Position numbers and translations under genes: made by a program
NCBI RefSeq assembly: GCF_020360975.1
Contig: NW_025408667.1
Location: 1,240,001 to 1,304,000 of the forward strand
DNA length: 64,000 nt
Source of the DNA: Hirsutella rhossiliensis
Taxonomy: Eukaryota > Ascomycota > Sordariomycetes > Hypocreales > Ophiocordycipitaceae
Direction: 5' to 3'
The notes under the pieces: model-generated
Seen by the model: only the letters and a program-made list of their open reading frames with translations
Databases searched by the model: none
Told to the model about the DNA's origin: nothing
Shown: piece by piece, positions 10,440 to 21,444 of the stretch
How the letters are laid out: the number at the start of each line of letters is the position of its first letter
Numbering within the stretch: the first letter of the stretch is position 1

Positions 10440-12624
10440 CTTACAAGCAATCTCGATGCCTCAACAACGCCTGCCTTTTGTTCAAACATCGCCGCGACGG
10501 ATTCGTCAATATCAGACGAATACTCGGAGATTTCCAGCCCACGGTTGCATGATCCAGATGAGACCCAAACCACTGAATGCCAATCGTCGCAACCTCGCAC
10601 GGCCTCCATAAACCCTTCGGCCAAGCCAAGAACATCATGGGTCTTTTCTCATATGCCAGACGAGGACATAGAGACGAAATACTACAATCAGCGGACCGGA
10701 AAAGAAGAATGGCGCTGCAAACACTGTGACAAAACGTATTGCTGTTCCGGTGGAACTGCGGCCCCAGCCAAGCACCTTACGGATCCTCCTCCTGACGGTC
10801 ACGGCCTCCCAAAAGGCGCGCCACGAACAGCCAAAGTCACGAATATACGAACTATTCTCGAGATAGCTCGTGTTATGGCCAAAGAACATCCCCGAAAACG
10901 CCGTCGGCTCAACGATCAATCCGGAGACTCGATCGACCCAGACCAGCTCGAAGCTTTATACGTAAGGTTTATTACGTCCTGTTCTCTCCCATTTAGGCTT
11001 GTGGAATGCCCAGAATTCCGAGCATTCTTAGCCTACCTCAACGCCGATATCGATACTTGGCTTCCAGATACACGAGACCATCAAGAAATGGATTATGCGG
11101 CAGTACGAAGGTCAGAAGGAGAAGGTCAAGCAGCGCATCCAGTCAGCAAAGTCAAAAATTCATATCAGCTGCGACCTATGGACTTCCCCCAACTCTTTGG
11201 CCATCTTAGGCGTAGTTGCTCATTACGTTGCAGAAGACAGTCAGTTGGAACACCATGTCTTGGCTTTGAAAGACATCGACAGTGAGCACGACGGATATCA
11301 CCTGGCAAGGGCAATTTTGGAAGTGGTTGATGACTGGGGGTTTGCTTCCAACCTTGGATATTTTGTGATGGACAATGCAGGCAATAACGATACAATGATG
11401 AGATCTCTTTCCCTTGGTAAGTACGGCGCACTGTTTTTTCTGACTGGCCCTAACATCTACAGGCCTTCTACGTCGATATGACATTCGATACGATCCCAAA
11501 TCTCACCGACTCCGCTGCCAAGGTCACATTATCAACCTTGCCGCCAAAGCTTTCTCTTCGTTACCGATAATGAGAAGCTCAAAGACGACGAACGTGATGG
11601 GCATAATGTGACACTAAAAGAGATCGAGGCGTGGCGGAAAAAGGTCCCTTGGCAAGCTCCACAACTTCGTGGTTTTCGTCCAAAGTAGTGTTCAGCGTCG
11701 CCAAAAGTTTCTGGCCATCAGCCATAATCGCAAGCTTGCGCGAGATAATGACACGAGGTGGAGTTCGTGGTACACCATGCTACGAGCGGCCTTGCATCTT
11801 AGAGGCGCAGTCGAGGGATATTCAACAAATGGGTGGAAGGAGATTGTGCCGGAGACGAGCTCTCTCCCGAGTGGGGTCATCCTCGAGAAGATCAAGTCTT
11901 TCTTGGAGAAGCTTAAATGACGACAAAGGCCCTTGAGTCATCGTTTGCAACTCTTGACAATGTTCTCTTGGCTATGGACTTCGTATTGGCGCAATTTGAA
12001 GCAGGAAAAGAGGCACATATCGACGATCCGATTATGGCACCAATGTATAACTCGGGCTGGGCGAAGATGGATAAGTACTATTGTCTTACTGACGAATCGC
12101 CTGCCTACGTCGCTGCGATTGTGCTTCACCCTTCGCATAAATGGCACTACATACACGAAAACTGGAAGAAGGAGTGGGCTGACTCGTCAAAGAAGCTGAT
12201 GGAGACACTGTGGGATGATTATAAACCTGTGGAGCCGCCTTCTCTATCTGAGGTTCCGTTGACGACCACGAACGAGTTCTTGAATTGGAGAAACAAGCAC
12301 CTACAACCAGCACTTATCACAGACGAGTACGAGCGATATTGTAAGTCTGAACGGGTTTATGGGTTCACAAGCGCCCTCGCATGGTGGCTGGAGGAAACAC
12401 AGCAAAAGAACTACCCATACCTGAGCAAAATGGCGGTGGATATACTGTCAATTCCCGCAATGTCTGCTGAGCCCGAAAGACTCTTCTCTGGGGCAAAAAT
12501 AACCATCACAGACCGTCGAAATCGACTTGGGAGTGATGTAATTCAGGCATTGGAGTGCTTGAAGTCATGGTTTGGGATACAGGATTTTCAGGGTGACGAT
12601 ATTTCAGCAACGACGGTTGAATAA
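10440..12624 (+). pseudogene. hAT transposase, frameshifted
   Basis: The domains of a fungal hAT transposase appear in order but in several frames. First is a BED-type zinc finger (WRCKHCDKTYC, with later His residues) near 10710-10800. Then come LPFRLVECPEFRAFLAYLN near 10985-11040, SKIHISCDLWTSPNSLA near 11150-11200, DNDTRWSSWYTMLRAA near 11740-11800 and the C-terminal dimerisation block SAEPERLFSGAKITI near 12460-12510. Frame changes of one base are needed near 11070, 11555, 11640-11650 and 11915, mostly beside short homopolymers. A plausible real intron (GTAAGT...ACAG) lies at about 11416-11461. The N-terminal start is unclear, since the open frame has no ATG before the BED region. It is either a pseudogene or a gene with base-run sequencing errors. 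Confidence 0.85.
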
Positions 12625-12639
12625 TGAGGGTCACGTGGG

Positions 12640-12791
12640 ATATACGGGATATATTGTTTTACTGGCAATATATTGGGTCACTGGCAATACAATACAATAT
12701 GGACCAATGCCATATTGCGCAATACAATACGCACCTCTTGACAGTACAATAATATTGCGAGGGGTCCATATTGCCAATATACGTATTGTTT
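12640..12791. repeat. hAT right subterminal repeat cluster
   Basis: CAATACAATATGG, CAATATATTGGG, CAATACAATACGC and similar words mirror those at the left end, between the transposase stop and the right TIR. Confidence 0.7.
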
Positions 12792-12809
12792 ATATTATTA
12801 GCAACACTG
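12792..12809. repeat. hAT right terminal inverted repeat
   Basis: ATATTATTAGCAACACTG, the exact complement of the left TIR; similarity continues imperfectly inward. Confidence 0.93.
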
Positions 12810-12817
12810 GCTGTCTA
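12810..12817. repeat. Right target-site duplication of the hAT element
   Basis: GCTGTCTA, identical to the left copy at 10030-10037. Confidence 0.92.
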
Positions 12818-12843
12818 TCCAAACCTGTGGCTAACATAGGCGC

Positions 12844-14788
12844 GGAATTGTGCCAACATATAACCCACCTGGGGACCACGCCCCCAAGATCACCGCGCCG
12901 CAATTGGCGGCCCGTTCATGTGTTGCATTTGAGGCAAAATAGTGGCGATTGCCAGAACTGTGTGATCTGGAGCCGTTCCGCTTGGATAATGGGGAGTTTG
13001 CTGAACTGGGAGCGTTGAAGGGCTCCAGCCAAGTCGCAGCAGAGCTGGCTACATAAGAGAGAGCAAACGTAGACTAGCTGGGCTCCGGTATCAAGTGAGA
13101 ATGCTTTCGATGCAGACTTAATCGCCCAAACGTCTACAATCACTACTTTTTTTTAGTTGTTAGGTATATCCTTTTTGTGGTCGTATTAGTACGATTTCGA
13201 ATGGTATACCTTCCCGTATGATTCTATCCGTAGTTAGCAGACTCTTTGAGATTGGCATCCGGGTTGCTTCGTTTTATCGCTACATGCACGGAAGAAGGGA
13301 CGAGATTCCATTCTGCAAACACAGCGAGTTTCGACTCTGGATACTTTGAAGAAAAACGGGGAGATACATTGGTTTTACTTGATTCGGGTGTAGCAGCTAC
13401 TTGACGAAGCTCGGCTTGGGTCGCGTCGTATAACTGTATTCGTACTATACATTTTAGTAGGTACTTATTTTCTGTCTTGGCAACACTTGGCATTCTCGAA
13501 GGGGGTTTTGAGGACTCCATCGTCCATCCTGTCGAGGCTAATAGCAGGCATTGCCCCAAAGACGCGCACAAACCCTATCGGAAAACCACCAGCCGCCGTG
13601 CCGTGTAGGCGTCGTGATTGTTGGCCGTTCAGCAGGCTGCATATTTACCACCACTTGGCACGCATATCACGAAACACGTTGATCTGCAATAGATTTCGCT
13701 AACCTCCTCGTGGTAAGTAAACCAGTCGTCTCCAGCGCAAACTCTCAGGAAGATTGTCACTGTAATATAAATATATTCAGGCGCAAGCTCTTATGGAATT
13801 TTGCTAATATTATTCAAATTTTCTAATATTTTAGAGTTGTTTTTCTTTTATCTTTCTATTGCTTTGCGCCTCGCTTGTCTCTCTTGTAGCCCGTTTCGGG
13901 AGTGGCGTTTTCGGCGTGTGCAATGCAAGACACGGCTCCACCAAGTTGTCAACGGCCATCTGGTTCAGGAGTCAGCAGTGTGTTGAAAAAGTTCTGAGCA
14001 GAGATAGCCGTCGATTGCGCAAAGTGGTCTTGCTTGGCGGAACGCGTTCATGAATCAGCTTATGTCAGCAATCGATGCCCAGGCCTCCCAGCAGCTGACT
14101 CTCCGTGCCCGGCTGCAGGTAGTTTACATCAAGGTAATTAATTACGGAGTATCCGTACGGAGTACAGGCCGGCTCAGTACCTTTCTTGTTTAGCGATTGA
14201 AGAGGCCAGTTACAGCTCCTGATAGCACTCTATGTAAATAGCAAGGACTCCCACCGTTATCTTCACCAGCGGCTTACGAAAATTCTGCTGCGGGCGCCAT
14301 GACGTACCCCTTGCTGCATGGATGCTTGCGTTTCCCGGTACCGAGTCGGACTCCCAGGAGACCTGGTGGTCGGTGGTTCCGAATCGGCCCTCCGAGTACT
14401 CACCGTGTCCACTTCATGTACTCCCCACCCCAACGATACCGCTTGCTGCAAAGCTCGGGAGGCTTGGATTGAGGCTGAGCACCGCCAAAACAAAGAACAG
14501 CATCATCGAGTCCGCCTGCCTCGCCGTTTCATCGTCGAGAACGCTCGTCGATTCGGTTGCTGGCCCTGCCACCCAATCTGCCTACCCGCCTCCCCCCAAC
14601 CACGAGCAGCTGGAGCCGGGGGGCAATAACCAAAAGAGGGGGGAAATAGCATCATCATCAGAGCTATAACAGAGCAGCCCCTAAAGCGACGACCGACAAG
14701 GGCCTGCCTCGAAAGCCGCACTCGCTCGCCACCATCGTCTCCCCATCATCGTCTCCTGCCGCATGCCACGAGCAACCACTCGCCGACC
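12844..14788. other. Intergenic region upstream of the arrestin gene
   Basis: About 1.9 kb with no convincing gene. An open frame of 115 codons on the minus strand near 13224-13571 has no family resemblance. The stretch at 13760-13860 is AT-rich. Two TACGGAGTA copies lie at 14143-14151 and 14156-14164. Confidence 0.5.
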
Positions 14789-16411
14789 ATGGCCATCCGC
14801 ATCGCCCTCAACAACCAGCCCGAGTTCTACACAAACCTCGACCATGTCTCGGGCCGCGTCGTCCTCGGCCTCAACCGCCCCGAGCAGGTCGGCAGCATAG
14901 TCGTCAAGCTCGAGGGCGAGGCCACCACCGCTCTGCAGGTCCCCAGCGTCCCCGACGCCGCCGGACGCCCGCCCGCCCCGATGCCCGGCCCGCCCGGCAG
15001 CGTCGTCGCCGAGAACCACAAGATCCTCTACCGCGTCCAGCAGGTCTTCCCCGACGACTACCACTCCAGCACCAGCAGCCCCTACGGCGCCTTTCCCCTC
15101 CTGCCCGGCGAGCACGAGTTCGCCTTCGACTTCAAGCTGCCCATCAACAACGCTTGCAGCGACCCCATGGCCATGTCGCGCATCGGCGGCTTGGGCTCCG
15201 GCGGCGGCCTCTTCGGCATGGGTGGCGTCCGCGTCATGGATGGCAGCAAGCAGCTCTTCCTCAAGCACGTCACCCGCACCCTGCCGCCCTCCCTCACCGG
15301 CTTTCCCATGGAGGCCGAGATCCGCTACTACATCAAGGTCACCGTCCAGCGGCCGGGCCTCCTCAAGGAAAACTGGCGCTTGCAGACGGGCTTCAAGTTC
15401 CTCCCCATCGAACCACCCAGGCCCGCGAGGACCGGCCAGGAGACCTTTGCCCGGCGCCCATTCACCTTTCGCGCCAAGTCCCCGGCCTTGGCTGAGACGA
15501 AACACACCTTCTTCGCGCCCAAGCCAGAGAAAGAGTCGCCCGGTGGTGGAGGCGGCGATGCATCCACGCCGTCGATCGAAATGTCGGCTCGGCTACCACA
15601 CCCTCCCGTCTTCACCTGCAACCAGCCCATACCTCTGCGGCTCATCGCCAAGAAACTCGTTGACTGCCCCGAACAGGTCTACCTCTCTTCCTTCCAGATG
15701 GACCTCATCGGCATCACCGAGGTCCGATCACACAGCATCTACCACAACAGAACGAACCGCTGGGTCGTGACCTCAAGCTCAAACCTCACCATCCCCCTCA
15801 CCTCGTCGCCGCACGACGAGGTGGGCCACGAGCTTGTCATTCCCGACGACTTGTGGACGAATCGGCCTCTGCCCAACACCATTGCGCCGTCTTTTGTCGC
15901 CTGTAACCTGTCGCGCCGATACGAGCTTGAGATTAGGCTTGGTTTGTCTTGTGGGAAGCCAAAGACGGGCTTCCTGGGAAAGGACCCCTTCACCAACGCC
16001 CAAACCATATTTCTTCCCCTCCAGTTCGCTCACGTAGACGTTTACTCGGGCATCACTCCGCCGCCGGAGCTGGTTCAAGCCGCTGCAAATGGACGGCCGG
16101 GAAGCACCATCCTGAACATCCCGCCACGTCTGCCTCCCCGGACCTCGGTCTCTGACCTGAACTCGGCCGCTCGGCCACAGTCCCAACACCAAGCCCCGCC
16201 ACAGCCCCCGCGCCCTCCGACCGACCCATTGTATCCACCTCAGCTGGCCCCTGGACAAACAGCGGCACCTCAAGACGACGCACCGCCGAGCTATGACGAA
16301 GCCATGGCCGAAAACCTGTCTGGGCCATTCGATGGGGCCCAGGCCAGGCCGGCATACAGCGGGGTGACAAACGAGAATGGCCCGAGTCAGATGCCCGAGA
16401 AGAGCGGATAG
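14789..16411 (+). CDS. Alpha-arrestin (ART/arrestin-domain) ubiquitin-ligase adaptor
   Basis: An intronless 540-residue protein. Alpha-arrestins bring Rsp5/Nedd4-type ubiquitin ligases to plasma-membrane transporters and so trigger endocytosis. The N-terminal arrestin fold begins at the start codon (IRIALNNQPEFYTNLDHVSGRVVL), with the SGRV/KLEG pattern of arrestin-N strands, and contains a glycine-rich insert near residues 130-150. The arrestin-C half covers about residues 255-430. A proline-rich tail carries PPSY at residues 499-502, a PY motif for WW domains of the ligase. The start ATG has a good context (GACCATGG) and lies just before the first conserved strand. An AATAAA signal is seen at 16690-16695. 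Which transporters it targets cannot be told. Confidence 0.9.
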   Translation: MAIRIALNNQPEFYTNLDHVSGRVVLGLNRPEQVGSIVVKLEGEATTALQVPSVPDAAGRPPAPMPGPPGSVVAENHKILYRVQQVFPDDYHSSTSSPYGAFPLLPGEHEFAFDFKLPINNACSDPMAMSRIGGLGSGGGLFGMGGVRVMDGSKQLFLKHVTRTLPPSLTGFPMEAEIRYYIKVTVQRPGLLKENWRLQTGFKFLPIEPPRPARTGQETFARRPFTFRAKSPALAETKHTFFAPKPEKESPGGGGGDASTPSIEMSARLPHPPVFTCNQPIPLRLIAKKLVDCPEQVYLSSFQMDLIGITEVRSHSIYHNRTNRWVVTSSSNLTIPLTSSPHDEVGHELVIPDDLWTNRPLPNTIAPSFVACNLSRRYELEIRLGLSCGKPKTGFLGKDPFTNAQTIFLPLQFAHVDVYSGITPPPELVQAAANGRPGSTILNIPPRLPPRTSVSDLNSAARPQSQHQAPPQPPRPPTDPLYPPQLAPGQTAAPQDDAPPSYDEAMAENLSGPFDGAQARPAYSGVTNENGPSQMPEKSG

Positions 16412-17026
16412 GGGGAAGATTCGGTGCTGCAAAGTGGTGCGGCTTGACGACTGCACGAGACTACGATGATGAGGCCACCCGGGGAGGCCAATGTGTTGAT
16501 TCCAGAACTCATTGGGACCGAAGATGCCATGGATGGCTCGAAGAAGTGGTGAGACCGGGAGCGATGCGTTGGCCCTGTGCGTGCCTGGGCGACTTGTATA
16601 GAAACAGCATTCATTGCCTGTCGGGGGAGCGGCAACGAGCCGCACCTGTTGGCTCCCTTGATACCCTCTACCAGTGTTTACTTGAAGATAATAAATATTT
16701 TGCTGTGCTCATGGGACGTGTGGAATATAATGTTCGAGCAGCTATGGTCGGCAACGCCAGCCATCCTAACTGTAGGTAGGGCTCAAGCCGCAGGGGGGCT
16801 GACTAGATCCGGTGCTGGCGGTGTTTCGTGAGCTCGCGGCAGACTAACCAAGTGCTTGGGCATGAAAAGTTACTATATGTAACTGAAGGCCCTTCTTGGT
16901 CGCTACGAACAAGGCGTGACTGGCAGGCGATGATTGGAGACGTTTTGGCGTCTCTGTATCTACTATATCTCGGTGTATTTTCCTCGTGAACGCGGCTCTC
17001 CAGATACAGCCAGGTTCGCAAGCCAA
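16412..17026. other. Convergent 3' region
   Basis: This separates the tails of the arrestin and DUF1254 genes. The only feature noted is an AATAAA at 16690-16695. Confidence 0.6.
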
Positions 17027-18698
17027 TCATCCAACAATAGCTCTTTGCTTGGTAACTACCGGATACACATACTCTCCGCCATGGGTCGCTGCCCTGGTCG
17101 GGCCAAAGAGACGCACTACCGAGTTGAAAGCATGTATCAGTACTGCCCTTCAAAGCCAAAGCATAAGCCACGGCCAAACTTACAGGTAAGGGAGAAATCT
17201 CCGCCCCCGGCAGGCGCAGGGAGCCAGTTGCTCGTCCAGTTGGACGGCGGCGCCACGTCCCCCGGCTGAACCAGGATGGAAAAGGCGTCGGTGCGGTTCG
17301 TCTTGCCGTAGACCAGCTCGCCGTTGCTGTAGGCCAGGGGACTTCGGTCTCCGAGCGCGTACCGCTTCTGCGGGTTGGCGATGAGGCGGCTCGCGTCGTC
17401 GTAGGCAGTCAAGCTCCAGAATCCGCGGACGGGGGGCTTCCCCGAAGCAAAGGTGACGAGATACGCCTCGTTCTCTTCCAGGTACAGGCCTCGGAGGGTG
17501 CCGTCCTTCCACTCCGGGTAGATGGCTTCGGACTGGACCAGCTGCCCGTACCCGTGAAAGGCAACTCTGGCCCTGACGGCGTAGTTGTTGCCAAAGTCGC
17601 CGCTGTACTGGGGCGGGAAATCGAACCAGCCGTTGTTGAAGGGCTGCAGTAGCCTGTCAGTCTCCGACAAGGCGTCGTCGACGAGGCGGTTTGCCAGCGC
17701 GAAGTCGACGCCGCGCGGCGGGTCGTATTCGTCGTTGGCCAGGCCGGCTTCTCCGAGGATCTTGGTCACGGCAGACCCGTCGGCTGGGTTGGCCGGCCTG
17801 TTGAACGGGTCGACCTTGGCGACAATCTCGAGAAGAGTTTCGGCGGCATCTCTGTCGAGCGACGCAGGCGATTGCGGAGCCAGGGGCTCGAGGGCGCCGT
17901 CTCCGAGCAGCTGCGACGTGAGCCTGGGTCCCAGCCGCGGGCCGGGCCGGGGAACGACGTCGACTTTGATTTTATCTTGCAGCTTGCGCACAGCCGCGAG
18001 GTCCGCCGCGCCGTCCCGGACCAAGATGCGAGGCGCGACCAGGCCGTAGATGGTGGGGAAGCCGATGTAGCCGATATAATTCGAGGGCTCTTCCTCGTCT
18101 ACGGGCCAGAAGCCAATCTCCCACGGCTTGTCCGCGATCCTCAGCAGGTACTTGCCGGGAGCGGCTTTGTTGAGGCTGCCCAAGTTGGCAAAGTTGTTTG
18201 ACCAGCTGTCGCAGCAATTAGAAGGCTCCAGCACCCGCGTACAAGCTCGGGGGACAAAAGGCGTGCACTCACAGGTCGTGGAAAGCAACGACGTAGTAGC
18301 GATCATCGTCCACTTTCGGTATCGTGATGGAAACGTCGTTGTGCGACAAGTCTACCACGACCCTTGAATACAGCGTGTCGACGCTGGGCCGCACGAGGCT
18401 CACGTCGTCGGGAGTAGCCAAGTCCCTGTTGTGCTGGATCGCATTGCTGCCGGTGAAGGCCAGGACTGAGCTCACGGTCGAGGCGTACTGGATCAGCGGA
18501 TAGCCGTACTGGAGTGTTGATGAGCTTTAGCCGGCACTCGCGAAACGACGGGTCTAGCAGGCTTACCGTTAGGGCAAAGGCGGTTGCGTTGGTGGCACGC
18601 AACGAGCGCCCCTCGCTCTCAGGGGGGGTCGGAGAGGCCCCGACGTGGCCCAGTAACGCGCCGAGCGCCAGCGCAGCAGTCGACAACTTGGCCAGCAT
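17027..18698 (-). CDS. Secreted DUF1254/DUF1214 protein
   Basis: A four-exon gene: 18698-18567, 18508-18273, 18205-17184 and 17115-17027, coding for 492 residues. Introns start GTAAGC, GTGAGT and GTAAGT and end in CAG, CAG and TAG. The frame is kept across all three, giving FALT-YGYPLIQYAS, VAFHDL-WSNNFANLG and FSLT-LRLFGP. The N-terminus is a clear signal peptide (MLAKLSTAALALGALLGHVGA). DUF1254 occupies roughly residues 45-190, and DUF1214 the C-terminal third (GFWSLTAYD, NPQKRYALGDRS, ending LRLFGPTRAATHGGEYVYPVV). These paired domains have no assigned reaction, and many fungal members are secreted. The family call is firm but the function is unknown. Confidence 0.88.
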
Positions 18699-20364
18699 GG
18701 TGCGTGGCTCGATGACACTGTTGACGGAGTCCAAGTTTGAATATCACGACGTGCGTACTCGAGACGTGGTATCCTGGGAGTGAGTCTTGACCGCAGAGGC
18801 GATTCTCAGTCTATGTGTCAGACCCCCAGTCCGAATCGCAAGCAAGCTCGGCCGTTGAAGAATCGAGCAAGGACCTTGCCTCCCCTTGCCAGAGGGTGAG
18901 GGAGACCATCTTTATCCCCTCAAAGCCATGTTCTAGACCACGCTTCCATGCTGGCACTAATGCTCTTGCTCGAGCACGAACAACCCCCTTCGCCGTGATG
19001 GCATATACGAGATGTAACATATCTTTGCAGCTCCCCCACTCTCAACCACCTTCACCCCGTCTGTGCCCGCAGCGAGGAGCTCGTTCCTTTGCACTGGATC
19101 GTCGTCCTTTGCAAAGGCTGCGTCGCATTGTTGCACGTGTAGAGTCACGTCATTCCCTCGGTTGATGGTCAATCCACACAGTCGCAGCATGCCGGGAGAC
19201 ACGCCTCCCACCACCTTCTCCACCGTCACAATGCCGCAAGCCGGGGCGGCACGGGTCTGCGTTGAATGGGTGCGGGCAAAGAGATGCAGCCGCGGCACAG
19301 AGTGCTGAGACTTTGGTGCATATCCTGACTGTTCTGCAGCACACCGCCCGCCCGTCATGCAGGTCGAGGGCAACCAACGGGGGGCAATATTAATATCGAG
19401 GGGCTCCCGTTTGGGACAATATTGGGACTTTGGCACACGGCCCTGCTTGGCTTGCGATGTGGTGGGAGGCGTGCAGTCCAACTCGGTATCCTCGGAGTCG
19501 TCTTCACGTATCAGTGTGCTCTGAATGTGCTCTGAACGGGAGAACGCTGAGACGAGATGGCTGGACCCGCCCGGGCCGTTAAGATGCCAGTTTGCCTTGT
19601 CTTCATAAAGAAATCATGATATCAGACGGTTTGGGGCAACTCATCATTGGAACGCTTACCAGCGCACGAGAAAGGGGTTGTACTGACAGGCGAACGGGAC
19701 AGGTCGTCTGTAACGGGCAAGCTCGCGCTGCGGGTTTGCGCCAGCTTATCAACATATATACAACTTCAAGCTCCCCGGGGTGGCGTCACTTTTGTGACGG
19801 GATAAGTTAATTATACCCCGACTCAAAGAAGTTAGTCATGTCACTATCCGTATAAACGTCCAATGAGGCTGTCAAAGAGCTACACTATCCTCTCTGCAGC
19901 TTTGATGCCCTCCTACTGTCTCTCTTTTTCTCAATCTCAACTCTTGATCGCCATTTTCGCTGACTCAGAGCCCATGTTTTGTTTCACGCATCCGCCCATC
20001 CTTGCGACATGATGTGCGGCATCAAGCCTTATTATGCACGGCTCGTCCGAGATTTGAAAGCATATTTCGTACATGGACATCAGCATCCCACCGAGTAAAC
20101 GTCAAAGTATTACAGTACATACCATCAATCAGTTCCCACCCGGTGCCCCGGAACTTTTGTCTGCCCCTTGCCTGCCAACCGGAGCTTTTCCCACCGCGCT
20201 GCAGCACGCATGACGTCAATCGCTCCCCCACCCTCACCACTTACTTCATCGCTCTCTCCTCGGCACTCTCTTCGGCGCAAGAGGCGCCAGCCACCCAATC
20301 AACCATGCCCAACGCCGCCGACACCACATTGACCGCACAGCCTTGAACATGCGCGTCGCGCGAA
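18699..20364. other. Divergent intergenic region
   Basis: About 1.7 kb between the start of the DUF1254 gene and the lipase gene. No coding frame with family resemblance was found. It presumably holds both promoters. Confidence 0.5.
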
Positions 20365-21444
20365 ATGCGTAAATGGACCACGACACCCCGTCGTTATGGC
20401 ATCTCCTCATCGCCATGTCGACAGCCCATGACGACGAGGGCCTTGACGGCCGGCAGAGCCCTGCGCCGCGACGACAGCGATGCCCGCATTCGAGAACTCG
20501 GCCGCGAAATCGCCCACGACTATGCCACAATCCGTGAGAGCTACGGTGCGTCCGTCCAAATATGCATGGCCGTTGTCTACTCTAACCGTCTCCTTGCAGC
20601 CACCCCAAAGCACCCCATCGTCCTCGCCCACGGCCTCCTCGGCTTCTCCGAGCTCTCCATCTCCTCCGCTTTCCCTCCCCTCCAGTACTGGCACGGCATA
20701 AAGCAAGCCCTCGCTGCCCAAGGCTGTTCCAACGTCACCACCGCCTCCGTCCCGCCCTCGGGCTCCATCGAGGAGCGCGCCGCCAAGCTCGCCGCCGACA
20801 TCGCCGCCGCCTTCCCCCCCTCGTCGCCCGCGCCTCGCACGGGAGAGGGCACAGTCCCCGTCAACATCATCGCCCACAGCATGGGCGGCCTGGACGCGCG
20901 GTACCTGATTTCGCATTTGCAGCCGCAGGGCCGCCAGGTCACGGTGGCGTCGCTGACCACCATCGCGACGCCGCACCGGGGAAGCATGTTTGCGGATTAC
21001 CTGTTCGACAAGGGCGCCGGGCCCATCTACCTGCCCAAGCTCTACCGGCTGCTGGAGAAGGCCGGGCTTGGAACAAAGGCTTTTGCGCAGCTCACGACGC
21101 GGTACATGGCTCAAGAGTTCAACCCACAAACGCCAGACGACCCTTTGGTCCGATACTATTCGTACGGCGCCGTCATCGACAAGCCGCCACTTCTGAGTCC
21201 CTTCAGGCTGTCCTACAAGGTGATTGATGAGGCCGAGGGTCCCAACGATGGGCTGGTCAGTGTCGACAGCAGCCGCTGGGGCATATACGAGGGCACCTTG
21301 GTGGGCGTCAGCCACCTCGACCTCATCAATTGGACAAACAAGGTGCGCTGGACGGTGCGTGAGTGGATGGGCTACAAGAAAACTTTCAACGCCATTGCCT
21401 TTTACCTCGCAATCACCGACATGCTGGCAAGAGAAGGCCTGTAA
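20365..21444 (+). CDS. Alpha/beta-hydrolase lipase, Tgl2-like
   Basis: A lipase of the Tgl2/bacterial LipA type, expected to hydrolyse acylglycerols; yeast Tgl2 is mitochondrial. Exons are 20365-20545 and 20600-21444. The 54-nt intron (GTGCGT...TGCAG) joins a split alanine codon to give ESYATPKHPIVLAHGLLGF, and the protein has 341 residues. The oxyanion-hole loop is HGLLGF. The nucleophile elbow AHSMGG places Ser154. Asp277 in GPNDGLVS and His299 in GVSHLDL complete the likely triad. The arginine-rich N-terminus before the domain (from MRKWTT or MTTRAL at 20429) could be a mitochondrial presequence; which ATG is used is open. Confidence 0.87.
   Translation: MRKWTTTPRRYGISSSPCRQPMTTRALTAGRALRRDDSDARIRELGREIAHDYATIRESYGASVQICMAVVYSNRLLAATPKHPIVLAHGLLGFSELSISSAFPPLQYWHGIKQALAAQGCSNVTTASVPPSGSIEERAAKLAADIAAAFPPSSPAPRTGEGTVPVNIIAHSMGGLDARYLISHLQPQGRQVTVASLTTIATPHRGSMFADYLFDKGAGPIYLPKLYRLLEKAGLGTKAFAQLTTRYMAQEFNPQTPDDPLVRYYSYGAVIDKPPLLSPFRLSYKVIDEAEGPNDGLVSVDSSRWGIYEGTLVGVSHLDLINWTNKVRWTVREWMGYKKTFNAIAFYLAITDMLAREGL

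Larger units (their letters stand above)
10038..12809 (+). mobile_element. hAT-family DNA transposon, 2,772 bp, with TIRs and 8-bp TSD
   Basis: The element is bounded by 18-bp perfect terminal inverted repeats starting CAGTG and by the perfect 8-bp direct duplication GCTGTCTA at 10030-10037 and 12810-12817, both diagnostic of hAT transposition. Subterminal regions on both ends are packed with CAATAC/CAATAT-type words, probably transposase-binding repeats. The single internal gene encodes a BED-zinc-finger hAT transposase that is frameshifted as given here. The intact TIRs and identical TSD suggest a fairly recent insertion. Confidence 0.92.
9778..12843. mobile_element. MITE-like element, about 286 bp, split by a hAT insertion
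   Basis: The sequence at 9778-9830 is repeated in inverted orientation by 10016-10037 joined to 12818-12843. The shared core is CAGGTTTGGATAGACAGC, flanked outwards by GCGCCTATGTTAGCC. The two arms differ by a 5-bp indel (GCATA) and a few substitutions over about 45 bp. The interior (9831-10015) is very AT-rich and non-coding. Removing the hAT element and one copy of its duplication leaves an element of about 286 bp. The TIR may begin at GCGCC, or after a TA target duplication inside it (CC-TA-TGTTAGCC); the sequence does not settle this. It is older than the hAT insertion it contains. Confidence 0.72.

Noticed and set aside
10960..10997. Possible intron (GTAAGG...TTTAG) in the hAT transposase
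   Set aside because: Reading straight through keeps the conserved LPFRLVECPEFRAFLAYLN block; splicing would destroy it, and 38 nt is very short.
13224..13571. 115-codon minus-strand frame
   Set aside because: No family resemblance, no clear splice partners, and it lies in an AT-varied intergenic stretch beside transposons.
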